Shown: positions 44,562 through 54,105, counted from the stretch's first letter. The stretch: 61,476 nucleotides of DNA from Bacteroidales bacterium (GCA_017630195.1 JAGBVS010000134.1:1-61476), one strand, 5' to 3'. The notes: generated from the sequence alone by a model not told the origin. Made by a program: numbers and translations.

Positions 44562-46814
44562 ATGAAAAAACTATTCTTATTAACAGCGATTTTCGCAATG
44601 CTTTCGTCTTGTGTTGAAGAGAAAGCAGCAGTCGTGGATGCCAACCTCGACATCGTTCCTGTTCCACAAGAAGTGGTGGTTTGTATGAATGACAATGGTT
44701 TCCAACTCAACAAAGAAACCGTTATCGTTTATGAAAACGAAGCAAATAAATTCAATGCTGAGTTTTTGCAATCGTATCTTAAAAACATCTTCAAATCAAA
44801 TCTTAAAATTGCCGATAAAGCTGAAAATAATTATGTCAGCCTCAATATAGTAAATCCAAGTGAATGCGAAAACTTAGGTCTGAAGAACGACAACGAAGCT
44901 TATCTTTTAAGCGTAAGTCTCGATAAAATTGACATTTATGCTGTTGACGCTGCTGGTATTTTCTACGGAATCCAGACTTTGATTCAGATGATGCCAAATG
45001 ACATCTATTCAGAAGATGCAGTAAAAGTTGCTGGCGTTATGTTCCCTTCATTGAATGTCATCGACAATCCTCGTTTTAAATACAGAGGATTGATGTTAGA
45101 CTGCTCACGCACTTTCTTCGATGTGGAATATATCAAACACCTCTTGAACGGATTGTCACATTATAAAATCAACAACTTCCACTGGCATCTCGCTGATGAC
45201 CAAGGTTGGAGAATTGAGATTAAACAATATCCAAAACTCACAGAATTAGGAGCATGGCGTGGTGCTAACGAACTTCTCATGCCAGCTTACGGTTCTGGCA
45301 ACGAACGCAACGGCGGTTTCTACACACAAGAAGAAATCAAAGACATCGTGAAATATGCTGCCGACAGAAATATCAATATTATTCCAGAAATAGACTTGCC
45401 AGGACATAGCAAGGCTGTCGCTGTGACATATCCGGAAATCGTTTGTGACATTGATTCTAAACATCTTAGCGTACAAGGCGAGTCAAATAATGTTTGGTGC
45501 GTAGGTCGTGAAGAGAATTACGAAATGCTTGAAAACATTTTCGCTGAATTGGTAGAACTTTTCCCAAGCAAGGTTTATCACATTGGCGCCGATGAAGTCA
45601 ATATGAACTCATGGCGTGACTGCGATGTCTGTCAAAATCTTATGAAAGAAAAAGAAATGACAGAACTTGTTGAGTTACAAAATCATTTTGTAAGAAGAAT
45701 AGAGAAAATTTTGGCTAAATACGGAAAGACAATGGCAGGTTGGGACGAAATCCTTGATGGCGGAAATCTCCTTGAGACAACGATTCCTTACGTCTGGCAA
45801 AATTCAGAAAGAGGCATCAAATCAGTAAAAGCCGGTCAGCCTACAGTTATGCAAGTGTCTCAATACATGTACTTTGACATGAAACAATCTCCAGACGAAC
45901 GCGGTCTTAAATGGGCAGCTATCATTCCATTAGATACTGTTTATTCCTTCGACCCAATCGGTAATTTCGAGTTGACAGAAGAAGAGGAAAAACTCGTCCT
46001 CGGTCCACAAGGCGGTCTTTGGACAGAATGCGGTCAGGTTCCAGGCTATGCTCATTATCAGCTTTTCCCTAAAGTATTGGTTCTCTCAGAAATAGGCTGG
46101 TCAGCTTACGAAGACAGAAACCTCGACTATTTCAAGAAGAGATTGTACGACAGTCATTTAGAAAGATTGTACAATATGAATTTTGAATTTAGAGTCGCTC
46201 CTCCAACTGTTAAATATGAAGAAGGTAAACTCGTCGCTGAAAAAGATTACGACTTCTTGACAATACGTTACACCGACGATAAATCGACTCCAACATTAGA
46301 ATCTGCTGAATACACTGATGCTATTGTTACAGAAAATCCTGAGAATTATCGTTTTGTTACATTCTACAAAGAACGTCCAAGCATCGCAAGGGGCGCACAA
46401 AATATTGATTTATATCATTATCAAAAACCATTAACAACAATAACATCAAATGTTCCAATGGAACAAGACATCAACGTCTTGGTTGATTATAATATGAATA
46501 CATATTGCAACACAGCGCGTCCTGTTGAAGCCGGCGATTACTTCTTGTACACATTTGAAAATCCTGTCGAATGTGAAAAGATTTTGGTCGGAACTGGTCA
46601 CTATGGTTTGGCAATCGTCGGACTTCCGAATGCGAGAATAGAATATTCATATGATGGTGAAAACTTTATACAAGGCGAGGAGTTCGTTTATGATTACTTC
46701 GATGGTTATAAGGCAGAAGTATGTCCAGAACAAGCTGTTAAAGCAGTTAAAATCGTCGTTACCGGAATAGGAGAGTGCGAGTATGCCATTTTGCAAGACC
46801 TTAGAATTTTATAA
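44562..46814 (+). CDS. GH20 beta-N-acetylhexosaminidase, lipoprotein
   Basis: A 750-aa lipoprotein (lipobox LSSC, Cys17). An N-terminal GH20b domain (25-160) precedes the TIM barrel (about 165-520) with the catalytic pair Asp344-Glu345 in HIGADEVN, the FHWHLADDQGWRIEIK substrate region and GGLWTE. The C-terminal region (about 605-750) looks like a discoidin/F5-8-type carbohydrate-binding domain. It removes terminal GlcNAc/GalNAc from glycans by substrate assistance. With the adjacent GH95 fucosidase it fits mucin or milk-glycan degradation. Confidence 0.93.
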   Translation: MKKLFLLTAIFAMLSSCVEEKAAVVDANLDIVPVPQEVVVCMNDNGFQLNKETVIVYENEANKFNAEFLQSYLKNIFKSNLKIADKAENNYVSLNIVNPSECENLGLKNDNEAYLLSVSLDKIDIYAVDAAGIFYGIQTLIQMMPNDIYSEDAVKVAGVMFPSLNVIDNPRFKYRGLMLDCSRTFFDVEYIKHLLNGLSHYKINNFHWHLADDQGWRIEIKQYPKLTELGAWRGANELLMPAYGSGNERNGGFYTQEEIKDIVKYAADRNINIIPEIDLPGHSKAVAVTYPEIVCDIDSKHLSVQGESNNVWCVGREENYEMLENIFAELVELFPSKVYHIGADEVNMNSWRDCDVCQNLMKEKEMTELVELQNHFVRRIEKILAKYGKTMAGWDEILDGGNLLETTIPYVWQNSERGIKSVKAGQPTVMQVSQYMYFDMKQSPDERGLKWAAIIPLDTVYSFDPIGNFELTEEEEKLVLGPQGGLWTECGQVPGYAHYQLFPKVLVLSEIGWSAYEDRNLDYFKKRLYDSHLERLYNMNFEFRVAPPTVKYEEGKLVAEKDYDFLTIRYTDDKSTPTLESAEYTDAIVTENPENYRFVTFYKERPSIARGAQNIDLYHYQKPLTTITSNVPMEQDINVLVDYNMNTYCNTARPVEAGDYFLYTFENPVECEKILVGTGHYGLAIVGLPNARIEYSYDGENFIQGEEFVYDYFDGYKAEVCPEQAVKAVKIVVTGIGECEYAILQDLRIL

Positions 46815-46830
46815 TTAGAAGACTTTGTAT

Positions 46831-46863
46831 TTTGTAAAACTAATAAACTTTTATATATATTTG
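46831..46863 (+). promoter_or_regulatory. promoter of the EF-hand membrane protein gene
   Basis: TTTG (46831-46834), 21 bases, then TATATTTG (46856-46863), 22 bases before the ATG at 46886. Confidence 0.75.
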
Positions 46864-46885
46864 CGTATCATTAAAATTAAACTAT

Positions 46886-49129
46886 ATGGCACTGATTAAC
46901 AAAGATAAAAAATACAAGTGGGAATATGTCAACTTAGGCGGTTCCACACGTGTAAAGATCAATTCAGGTGAAGATTTAGCTCATCTCAATGAACTCGACC
47001 TTAAAATGTGGACTGTTCTTTCTTGTCCAACAACAGGTCTTGAAATAGATGACAAGAGTTTGAAATATATGGATTGTGATGCTGACGGCAAATTACGTGT
47101 CAACGATGTGGTAGCAGTATCACGATGGATTACATCTTTATTAAAAAACAAAGACCTTATATTAAAAGGTGATTCTTCTATCGACATCAATCAGATTAAC
47201 ACAGAAGATGCTAATGGCAACAAATTATATAAATCAGCCAAACAAATACTTGAAAATCTCGGTAAAGAAGGCAGTATGATTTCATTGTCAGACACTGCTG
47301 ACATCACTGCTATTTTTGCTAAGACACGTTTCAATGGTGATGGCGTCATCACAGAGGCTTCCTCCGACGATGCTGACGTCAAAGCAACAATCGCTGCTGC
47401 CGTTGCTTCAACAGGTGGCACTCTTGACAGAAGCGGCGCTCAAGGCGTTAACGCTGACCAAATAGAGGCATTCTACAAAAGTCTAAATGACTATGTTACA
47501 TGGACAACAAATGCGGTGGAAGCTCCTTTTGGCGATAAAACAGAAAGTGTTATAGAAGCTTATAACGCATTGGATGTTAAGATGAAGGATTTCTTCATGC
47601 GTTCAAAATTAGCCGCATTCTCTCCTCAAAGCATAGCTTCTTTGGATGTGCAGACTTCTCGTATCAACGATATCAGTGCTGAGAATCTTTCAACTAAAAA
47701 TGATGAAATCGCTACTTATCCTTTGACACATATAACAGATAGCGTAGATTTGAATCTTAACGCAGCTATCAATCCTGTATGGACAAAATATTTTAACGTA
47801 ATTAAAAATAATGCAGTAGAAACAGGAAAGACATCACTTTCTGAAGACGACTGGGCTGCTATCGCTGGTAAGTTCTCTGCTTATACTTCATGGAAGGCAG
47901 CTAAAGCTGGAGCTAACGTAGAATCACTTGGTATAGAAAATATCAAGAAATTCCTTGAACAAAACAAGAAAGCTGAATTGTTAGAATTGGTCGCTCAAGA
48001 CATCGCTTTGAAAGAAGAAGCTGAAAATATTGAGTTGGTAGATAGATTCCTTCATATATATCGCGATTTCTATAAACTTGTCAAGAATTTCGTTACACTC
48101 CACGATTTCTATGACAAAGACAAATCCGTCAAAGCTATTTTCCAATCTGGAACTCTTATCATAGACCAAAGAGCTTGCAAGTTCTGTATGAAAGTAAACG
48201 ATACAGGAAAACACAGCGCCAATGCAGCAAAAAGTGGAATGTATCTCGTTTATTGCGATTGTACGACAAAGACAAAACCTGGCAAATTACAAATAGTTGC
48301 TGCTGTTACTGTAGGCGATATTGGTGAACTCACAGTCGGCAAAAATGGTATCTACTACGATAACAATGGCCTCGAATGGGATGCTGTCGTTACAAAAATT
48401 ATAGACAACCCTATTAATATTTCACAATCGTTCTGGTCGCCATATCGTAGAATGGCAACAGCTATAGAAAATCTCATTAACAAGAACGCTGCTGACAAGG
48501 ATTCAAAGATGATGGCAAAAGCAACAGCTAACATCAATGCAGCTCCAACAAAAACTGCTGAAGAAGCAAAAGCAGCTGTAGCGACACCGCCATTCGACAT
48601 TGCTAAGTTCGCAGGTATCTTTGCTGCTATAGGTATGGCATTCGGTATGATAGCAACAGCATTGGCAAGTCTTTTTAAAGGATTGTTCGCTCTTAACTGG
48701 TGGCAACTCATAATGCTGTTCGTTGGTATTATTTTGGTTATATCAGGCCCGGCAATGGTGATGGCATGGTTGAAACTTCGTCGTAGAAATATCGCGCCTC
48801 TCCTCAATTCTAACGATTGGGCTGTTAACGCCGTGGCTAAAATAAGTATTCCTTTTGGTGAAACTCTTACTGACATAGCTAAATATCCAAAGTTAAAACT
48901 TAAAGACCCATACGCTAAAAAAGGAATGGCTACATGGAAAAAATGGTGTATTTCAATCTTGATCGTAGCTGTCGTTGCAGCTGCCTTATGGATTTTTAAT
49001 GTTTTGGCTCCGATAAATGATAATTTGAAATCTCCACTTCCAAAATACAATAAAGAAAACGTTGAAATAGTAACAGATACTATTGTAGGAGAAGTAGAGA
49101 TGATTCAAAATGATACAATAAGTCAATAA
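46886..49129 (+). CDS. conserved-looking membrane protein of unknown function with an EF-hand-type loop
   Basis: The 747-aa protein has no signal peptide. A canonical EF-hand loop lies at residues 63-74 (DCDADGKLRVND, Asp at 1, 3, 5 and 12); a second, shorter NGDGVITEASSDD stretch is near 150. The middle is mostly alpha-helical. A pair of hydrophobic segments (about 575-630) and one more near residue 700 indicate three membrane spans close to the C-terminus, leaving the large N-terminal domain in the cytoplasm. I do not recognise the family. It has its own promoter and terminator, so it is monocistronic. Confidence 0.85.
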   Translation: MALINKDKKYKWEYVNLGGSTRVKINSGEDLAHLNELDLKMWTVLSCPTTGLEIDDKSLKYMDCDADGKLRVNDVVAVSRWITSLLKNKDLILKGDSSIDINQINTEDANGNKLYKSAKQILENLGKEGSMISLSDTADITAIFAKTRFNGDGVITEASSDDADVKATIAAAVASTGGTLDRSGAQGVNADQIEAFYKSLNDYVTWTTNAVEAPFGDKTESVIEAYNALDVKMKDFFMRSKLAAFSPQSIASLDVQTSRINDISAENLSTKNDEIATYPLTHITDSVDLNLNAAINPVWTKYFNVIKNNAVETGKTSLSEDDWAAIAGKFSAYTSWKAAKAGANVESLGIENIKKFLEQNKKAELLELVAQDIALKEEAENIELVDRFLHIYRDFYKLVKNFVTLHDFYDKDKSVKAIFQSGTLIIDQRACKFCMKVNDTGKHSANAAKSGMYLVYCDCTTKTKPGKLQIVAAVTVGDIGELTVGKNGIYYDNNGLEWDAVVTKIIDNPINISQSFWSPYRRMATAIENLINKNAADKDSKMMAKATANINAAPTKTAEEAKAAVATPPFDIAKFAGIFAAIGMAFGMIATALASLFKGLFALNWWQLIMLFVGIILVISGPAMVMAWLKLRRRNIAPLLNSNDWAVNAVAKISIPFGETLTDIAKYPKLKLKDPYAKKGMATWKKWCISILIVAVVAAALWIFNVLAPINDNLKSPLPKYNKENVEIVTDTIVGEVEMIQNDTISQ

Positions 49130-49148
49130 CTTAAAACTTCATAAATGA

Positions 49149-49187
49149 AAAAAAGGCTAAAGTGTTCCAAAAACTTTAGCCTTTTAT
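49149..49187. terminator. bidirectional terminator
   Basis: AAAAGGCTAAAGT (49151-49163) is perfectly complementary to ACTTTAGCCTTTT (49173-49185), between the convergent EF-hand and rubrerythrin genes. Confidence 0.9.
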
Positions 49188-49211
49188 ATTTAGCCATTGG
49201 CCATCATAAAA

Positions 49212-49787
49212 TCAATAATTGTCTCTTCTTGGTTCGAAGTATGCTTGAGGATGAACGCAAGCTGGGCATGCTTTAGGAGCTGATTTGCCTTTGTGTACGT
49301 AGCCACAGTTGCGGCATTGCCATTCTATTTCTTCATCACGTTCAAAAACTTGTCCAGCTTCAACGCGAGCGAGCAAGCGGCGGTAACGTTGTTCGTGGAA
49401 AGCTTCTACTTCAGAGATTTTTCTCCATGCTGTTGCTATTGCTGGGAAGCCTTCTTCGTCAGCGATGCGGGCAAATTCAGGATATAATTCAACCCATTCT
49501 TCATTTTCGCCTTCAGCAGCAGCGCGTAAATTTTCCATTGTGTCGCCGATGACACCAGCTGGATAACATGCTGTGATTTCAACCATGCCGCCTTCTAAGA
49601 ATTTGAAGAAACGTTCTGCGTGTTCTTTTTCTTGTTCTGCTGTTTCTTCAAAGACAGCTGCTATTTGTTCGTAACCTTCTTTGCGAGCTTTTGAAGCGAA
49701 GAATTTATAACGTGAACGGGCTTGTGATTCACCTGCAAATGATTTTAAAAGATTTTTTTCTGTTTCTGTTCCTTTTACGCTTTTCAT
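49212..49787 (-). CDS. rbr: rubrerythrin
   Basis: A 191-aa non-haem iron peroxidase. The ferritin-like diiron domain (E..ARYKFFA, EQEKEHAE, EVEAFHEQRY) is followed by a C-terminal rubredoxin domain with CRNCG and CPAC. It reduces hydrogen peroxide in anaerobes. The desulfoferrodoxin gene lies upstream on the same strand, making an oxidative-stress pair. Confidence 0.96.
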   Translation of the reverse strand: MKSVKGTETEKNLLKSFAGESQARSRYKFFASKARKEGYEQIAAVFEETAEQEKEHAERFFKFLEGGMVEITACYPAGVIGDTMENLRAAAEGENEEWVELYPEFARIADEEGFPAIATAWRKISEVEAFHEQRYRRLLARVEAGQVFERDEEIEWQCRNCGYVHKGKSAPKACPACVHPQAYFEPRRDNY

Positions 49788-49863
49788 GATTTAATGTTTT
49801 TAAGTTCGTGAATTATTTTTATAACAAATTTTCTTTTAAATTGTTTTATGTGATTGTGTTTTT

Positions 49864-50238
49864 TTAGAGTTCAACTTTCCAAAGTCCGTGTAAGTTGCAG
49901 TATTCATATACCGCTGTAGCTTTTGCATCGCCGAGACATACTTCTGCTACAGGCTCGTCGTTAAGGCTGATGCGGATGCCGCCTTTGTCTGTTTCAACAT
50001 ATATGAAAGCTATGTGATGTTCTGGAAGCATTGGGTGATGAACGCTGCCCACTTCAATTCTTAGACGATTGCCGTCTAATTGTGTAACGACTGGGATGTG
50101 TTTTTCTCCGCTTGCTTCTACAGTGTTAGGCACGAGCTCTTCCATTTTTTCGCCGCAGCATACTACCGGTACGTTTTTATCTACTATCTTTTCAATTACA
50201 TTACCACAATGATTGCATTTATAAAATTTTGTTGCCAT
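49864..50238 (-). CDS. dfx: desulfoferrodoxin (superoxide reductase)
   Basis: A 124-aa protein started at 50238 (MATKFYKCNHCG); the longer frame has no family match. Centre I is the rubredoxin-like site Cys8, Cys11, Cys27, Cys28. Centre II is formed by the His cluster in VHHPMLPEHHI and Cys-x-x-His in CNLHG. It reduces superoxide to peroxide in the cytoplasm, which rubrerythrin next door can then remove. Confidence 0.95.
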   Translation of the reverse strand: MATKFYKCNHCGNVIEKIVDKNVPVVCCGEKMEELVPNTVEASGEKHIPVVTQLDGNRLRIEVGSVHHPMLPEHHIAFIYVETDKGGIRISLNDEPVAEVCLGDAKATAVYEYCNLHGLWKVEL

Positions 50239-50463
50239 AATATTCCGTTTTATTAAGTTTATATTTTGTTTTTTCGTGATAGTTTCTCTCTCTTTTGCAA
50301 TGCAAAGATATAATGCTTTTCTTGATTGTGCAAACAGATAATTTTGATATTTATATCGATTTTGTCGATTCGTGAACATAAATGTGATGAATTACCAATA
50401 TCATGTTATTGTTTTCTATTTAAAATACCAAAATATTGTGATATTACATGTCCTGTACTTGTT

Positions 50464-50600
50464 GTATTTTTGCAATGTCTAAAAAGATAATGAAGTAGTC
50501 CCTTTTCTTCGTTATCATGCCATAATGACAAGAAAGGTTTAATGTTTAATGAATTAAGTTTATGCAAAATAGGCTGCCCTTCTCAAGAGCAGCCTTTGTT
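50464..50600 (+). ncRNA. candidate small RNA with its own promoter and terminator
   Basis: A 434-base gap lies between two minus-strand genes. On the plus strand there is a TATTTTTG box (50464-50471). A strong hairpin follows: CCTTTTCTT (50500-50508) with AAGAAAGG (50530-50537), extended by GTTATCAT/ATAATGAC. Last comes the terminator stem AGGCTGC/GCAGCCT (50571-50595) with trailing T residues. The transcript would be about 120 nt and holds only a 7-codon ORF (MSKKIMK). The -33 element is not evident. Confidence 0.5.
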
Positions 50601-50612
50601 ATTATTGATTAA

Positions 50613-50644
50613 GACTACAAGACAACAAGACTACAAGTCAACAT
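50613..50644 (-). repeat. 8-nt repeat array, unit TTGTWGTC on the minus strand
   Basis: Four units GACTACAA, GACAACAA, GACTACAA and GTCAACAT, which read TTGTWGTC on the other strand. The unit is that of the arrays at 4192, 19612 and 24308. It lies just downstream of the pncB stop. Confidence 0.7.
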
Positions 50645-50672
50645 GTTGTTTTAGTAATCCAATTTCTTAATT

Positions 50673-52139
50673 TCACAGTTCCTCAATTTCTTTTACCAAA
50701 TTATCTATTAGATTATTTTTCAAATCGTAAAGAGCATCTGAGATGTCACATTTATAATAATGTGGATTGATGAGACGTTTTTGTGTGTCGTCGAGATGAG
50801 CGAGATTGTCTTTGTAATAAGCTTGTTTTTCTTGTATAGTTGTGTCTTGATATATTATCTCACCATCTTTTACGATTTGTTGTTGTAAAGTGCGGAATTC
50901 ATATTTGCCTTCTTCAAAAGTCATCGACTTGAATCTGTCGCGTTCGTCACGTACTGTTATTGTTTTTCCAGCTTCGATGTTTTTTGATAAGTCATCGCCG
51001 CGGAGACAAGTGACATCGACTTTGAATTTGTTGTTTTGTATTATTCTGTATGTAATTTGGAATCCAGGGTTGATGAGTTTTATTCTGTCTTCAGAACGTT
51101 TCAAGACTGGCATGTCATCGATTTGAACAAGCTTGAAAACATTGCCGAAGCAAGGATTGTGCTTGCTTGTAGCGATTGCGTCACCTACACCGTAAGAATC
51201 CACTTGACAACCTTGACGTTCCAATTCGGTGATGAGGTATTCGTCTAATGCGTTGGTTGCAAATATCTTGCATTTTTTTAGTCCGGCTTCATCGAGCATT
51301 TCTCTGCATTTTACGGAGAGATATGTCAAGTCGCCGCTGTCGAGTCTGATACCGTATCCGTATGGGTAATTGTCGTCAATGCCGTTTTCCTTGAAAGCTT
51401 TGATTGCGTTTTTCACGCCGCATCTCAATGTGTCGTATGTGTCGATTAATAATATGAGAACTTCGGATTTGTGAGTCTTGATATATGTGTCGAATGCCTG
51501 GAATTCGCCTTTGATGCTGCATCCGAATGAAGTGACGTAGCTGTGAGCCATTGTTCCTGTTGGAGGGAAACCGAATTTTGTTCCTGATACAATATTGGAA
51601 CTGTTAGCGCAACCTCCGATGATAGCGGCTTTGCCTCCGTAGATGGCAGCCCAAGGACCGTGAGCCCTACGGCTTCCGAATTCGCTTACAGGTTTGCTTG
51701 TGCTTCTTGTGACACGTGAGGCTTTTGTTGCTACTGCCATCTGGTGATTCATGATGCTGAGTAGTGGAGTCTCAAGAACTTGGCCTTCAATGATAGGAGC
51801 TTCTATAGTTATTATCGGCTGTGTTGGAAAAGCGATTTCGCCTTCACGCATGGCATATACATTGCCGGTGAATTTCATATTGGCGAAATATTGGCGTACT
51901 TCTTTATAATTGTCTCCAGGAAGAAATTGCTCGAAGAAACTTTCGTCGCCGCAGTTGAGGCCTTTTATAACTTCCAAAACTTCAGTGATTCCGCTCACTA
52001 CAGCCCAGTTGTTTGTGTCAGGCGCTTTTCTGTAGAAAAGATTGAAAACGGCGCGTTTGTCTTTCATTCCACTTTCGTAGAAAGACTTTCCCATTGTGTA
52101 TTGGTACTTGTCGGAGCAATAAGAGATATTCAAATCCAT
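50673..52139 (-). CDS. pncB: nicotinate phosphoribosyltransferase
   Basis: A 488-aa enzyme that makes nicotinate mononucleotide from nicotinate and PRPP in NAD salvage. Family features are DKYQYTMGKSFYESG near the N-terminus, VSEFGSRRAHGP, GTMAHSYV and YGIRLDSGDLTYLS. Length fits the long bacterial form. It lies downstream of tRNA-Arg and is separated from it by a terminator. Confidence 0.93.
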   Translation of the reverse strand: MDLNISYCSDKYQYTMGKSFYESGMKDKRAVFNLFYRKAPDTNNWAVVSGITEVLEVIKGLNCGDESFFEQFLPGDNYKEVRQYFANMKFTGNVYAMREGEIAFPTQPIITIEAPIIEGQVLETPLLSIMNHQMAVATKASRVTRSTSKPVSEFGSRRAHGPWAAIYGGKAAIIGGCANSSNIVSGTKFGFPPTGTMAHSYVTSFGCSIKGEFQAFDTYIKTHKSEVLILLIDTYDTLRCGVKNAIKAFKENGIDDNYPYGYGIRLDSGDLTYLSVKCREMLDEAGLKKCKIFATNALDEYLITELERQGCQVDSYGVGDAIATSKHNPCFGNVFKLVQIDDMPVLKRSEDRIKLINPGFQITYRIIQNNKFKVDVTCLRGDDLSKNIEAGKTITVRDERDRFKSMTFEEGKYEFRTLQQQIVKDGEIIYQDTTIQEKQAYYKDNLAHLDDTQKRLINPHYYKCDISDALYDLKNNLIDNLVKEIEEL

Positions 52140-52159
52140 ATCTATGAATGTTATTATAA

Positions 52160-52190
52160 AACAAAAAGACTGACTTGTTTAAGCCAGTCT
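52160..52190 (-). terminator. terminator between tRNA-Arg and pncB
   Basis: AGACTG (52167-52172) pairs with CAGTCT (52185-52190); on the minus strand it is followed by TTTTTGTTTT. Confidence 0.8.
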
Positions 52191-52202
52191 CATTTAATTT
52201 TG

Positions 52203-52276
52203 TGATCCGGTTGGGATTCGAACCCAAGACCCACAGCTTAGAAGGCTGTTGCTCTATCCAGCTGAGCTACCGAACC
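52203..52276 (-). tRNA. tRNA-Arg (anticodon TCT)
   Basis: A complete cloverleaf of 74 nt. The acceptor GGTTCGG pairs with CCGGATC (two G-U pairs), the anticodon loop CTTCTAA gives TCT, and the T arm is TTGGG-TTCGAAT-CCCAA. CCA is not encoded. Confidence 0.95.
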
Positions 52277-52383
52277 ATCGCTTTTGCGATTGCAAAGATA
52301 CAAATTTTTATTTAAAAACTAATAAAAAATGATTATTTTTTTTAAAAATATTTATCTTGTTAAGAATCAATAGTTAAGAGCGC

Positions 52384-52644
52384 TTAAATGTAATAAACAG
52401 CTTGTTGTGGCTTTGATTTTTTAACGTTTAAAGTGCTTCCTTGGAATACGGCTTCGTTTAATTCTACGACAGCGACGTATGCTTCAGTGTCGTTTGGCAT
52501 TTCAACAAAACCATAACATTTTGAACGATTGGTTTCTCTATCCATAATAACTTTTGCAGAATCCACCTTCCCAAATTTACTAAAAAGAGCTATCAAATCA
52601 TCTGCTCTTGTGTTGAACCCTAAATTAGCTACAAAAATCTTCAT
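52384..52644 (-). CDS. RNA-binding protein with a single RRM
   Basis: An 86-aa protein made of one RNA recognition motif. RNP2 is IFVANLGF (residues 3-10) and RNP1 is KCYGFVEM. Small stand-alone RRM proteins of this size are abundant in Bacteroidetes and cyanobacteria and are thought to bind RNA globally. A TAAATTTG -7 box lies upstream on the minus strand (52690-52697). Confidence 0.94.
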   Translation of the reverse strand: MKIFVANLGFNTRADDLIALFSKFGKVDSAKVIMDRETNRSKCYGFVEMPNDTEAYVAVVELNEAVFQGSTLNVKKSKPQQAVYYI

Positions 52645-52726
52645 AAAATGCTGATAAAATTGTTTGGTTTAAAATAAATATTTGCGATGCAAATTTAAGC
52701 AATTTATCAATATGAAACCTATATTA

Positions 52727-52754
52727 TAAAAAAAAGGAAGTGAAAACTTCCTTT
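52727..52754 (-). terminator. terminator after the alkaline phosphatase gene
   Basis: AAAGGAAGT pairs with ACTTCCTTT around a four-base loop (52733-52754), followed on the minus strand by a T run. Confidence 0.85.
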
Positions 52755-52782
52755 CGTTGATTATCATTATATTGTGATTTTA

Positions 52783-53871
52783 TTATAGTGTTTTTAATAT
52801 CGTTTTTATAATATCTGTGTTGTCCATTATGCCGCTGAAGTTCTCTGAACCGGGACCGAAAGCAAAAATTGGGACCAAAAGAGGGGAGTGGCTGCCCGTC
52901 GAGAACTTAAAGCTTGTTTCGGTGTAACTTCCGTTTGGATCAATCATTGTCAAGCCACCTGTCTCATGGTCGGCGGTTACTATTACGAGAGTGTTTCCGT
53001 CTTTTTCAGCAAAATCTAACACCTTATTAATAGTATTGTCGAAATCGTGCATTTCATTAACAAGATAAGTAGAATCAGAGTCATGAGCGGCGAAGTCTAT
53101 TTGTGAGCCTTCAACCATCAGGAAGAAGCCGCTTTTGCTTTTGCTGAGATTTTCTAATGCCAAAACAGTTGCGTCAGGGAGGAATTCTCCGCGGGAAGGA
53201 TAGGAGGGAAGATGACCGTCAGAAGCAAGAATCATGATTTTGTCTTCGTTCACATCAGTATTAATTAATGTGTCATAATAATTCCAACCTTCAGAAGTCA
53301 TTTTCTTGATAAGGTTGATGCCGTCTTTTCTTTCGGTGAAATGTTTTTTGCCTCCACCTATTAATAAATCGACTTTGTCGCTTTTTGCGAAATCCATCGC
53401 TATTTCTTCATAGTTATTTCTATTTATATTTTTAGCAACAAAAGAAGCCGGTGTAGCATGCGTTATATATGAAGTTGCAATCACGCCAGTTTTCATGCCT
53501 TTTTCTGAAAGTGTTTCTAAAATACTTGGTACGGGAATACTGTCGGAATTCATGCCAATCATGCCGTTATTTGTCTTATGACCTGTTGCAATTGCAGTGC
53601 CTCCTGCGGCGGAATCTGTAATTTTGTGAGATTTTGAGTATGTTTTTACGAGTCCAGTGATAGGAAAACGCTCAAAAGAGGTAGTATTTTCCGATGTTAG
53701 CATGGCTGCATACACCTGAGGAGTGCTCATTCCATCGCCAATCATCAGTATGATATTAGTTGGTTTTTGGCTGTTGCTTTTGTATGAAGAACTATCTTTT
53801 GTTGAGTTGCAAGAGTATGATAATAAGATAGTTAATGTTGATAATACTGATAGTAAGATGTACTTTTTCAT
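52783..53871 (-). CDS. alkaline phosphatase (PhoA-like superfamily), lipoprotein
   Basis: A 362-aa phosphomonoesterase started at 53871 (lipoprotein signal, SYSC with Cys21). Metal and active-site motifs are LMIGDGMS, the nucleophile Ser in ITDSAAGGTA, MVEGSQIDFAAHDSD and TADHETGGL with the metal ligands. The last conserved His is in STGSHS. It is shorter than typical PhoA (about 450 aa) but no motif is missing. It would release phosphate in the periplasm or at the surface. A minus-strand -7 box (TAACTTTG) lies at 53890-53897. Confidence 0.9.
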   Translation of the reverse strand: MKKYILLSVLSTLTILLSYSCNSTKDSSSYKSNSQKPTNIILMIGDGMSTPQVYAAMLTSENTTSFERFPITGLVKTYSKSHKITDSAAGGTAIATGHKTNNGMIGMNSDSIPVPSILETLSEKGMKTGVIATSYITHATPASFVAKNINRNNYEEIAMDFAKSDKVDLLIGGGKKHFTERKDGINLIKKMTSEGWNYYDTLINTDVNEDKIMILASDGHLPSYPSRGEFLPDATVLALENLSKSKSGFFLMVEGSQIDFAAHDSDSTYLVNEMHDFDNTINKVLDFAEKDGNTLVIVTADHETGGLTMIDPNGSYTETSFKFSTGSHSPLLVPIFAFGPGSENFSGIMDNTDIIKTILKTL

Positions 53872-53955
53872 AATAGTGATATTTATACGCAAAGTTATTC
53901 ATTTCTTTAGAAAAATGAAAAAAATAAAAAAAAATTATTGTTTTTCAAAAAAGTG

Positions 53956-53985
53956 TTGGAGATATGAAAAAAAGATGTACCTTTG
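53956..53985 (+). promoter_or_regulatory. promoter of the tRNA-Ser/tRNA-Pro array
   Basis: TTG (53956-53958), 19 bases, then TACCTTTG (53978-53985). The tRNA-Ser starts 23 bases later. Confidence 0.85.
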
Positions 53986-54007
53986 CACTCGCAAAACCAC
54001 GGAACAC

Positions 54008-54095
54008 GGAGAGGTGGGTGAGTGGCTGAAACCAACAGTTTGCTAAACTGTCGTAGTCCCAAAGGCTACCGGGGGTTCGAATCCCCCCTTCTCCG
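54008..54095 (+). tRNA. tRNA-Ser (anticodon GCT)
   Basis: An 88-nt class II tRNA. The acceptor GGAGAGG pairs with CTTCTCC (one G-U), the anticodon loop TTGCTAA gives GCT, and a long variable arm (GTAGTCCC...GGCTAC) precedes the T arm GGGGG-TTCGAAT-CCCCC. CCA not encoded. Confidence 0.95.
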
Positions 54096-54105
54096 CCGAG
54101 TTTAT

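Noticed and set aside
48355..49050. 231-aa minus-strand frame
   Set aside because: Antisense to the membrane part of the EF-hand protein, which explains its hydrophobicity.
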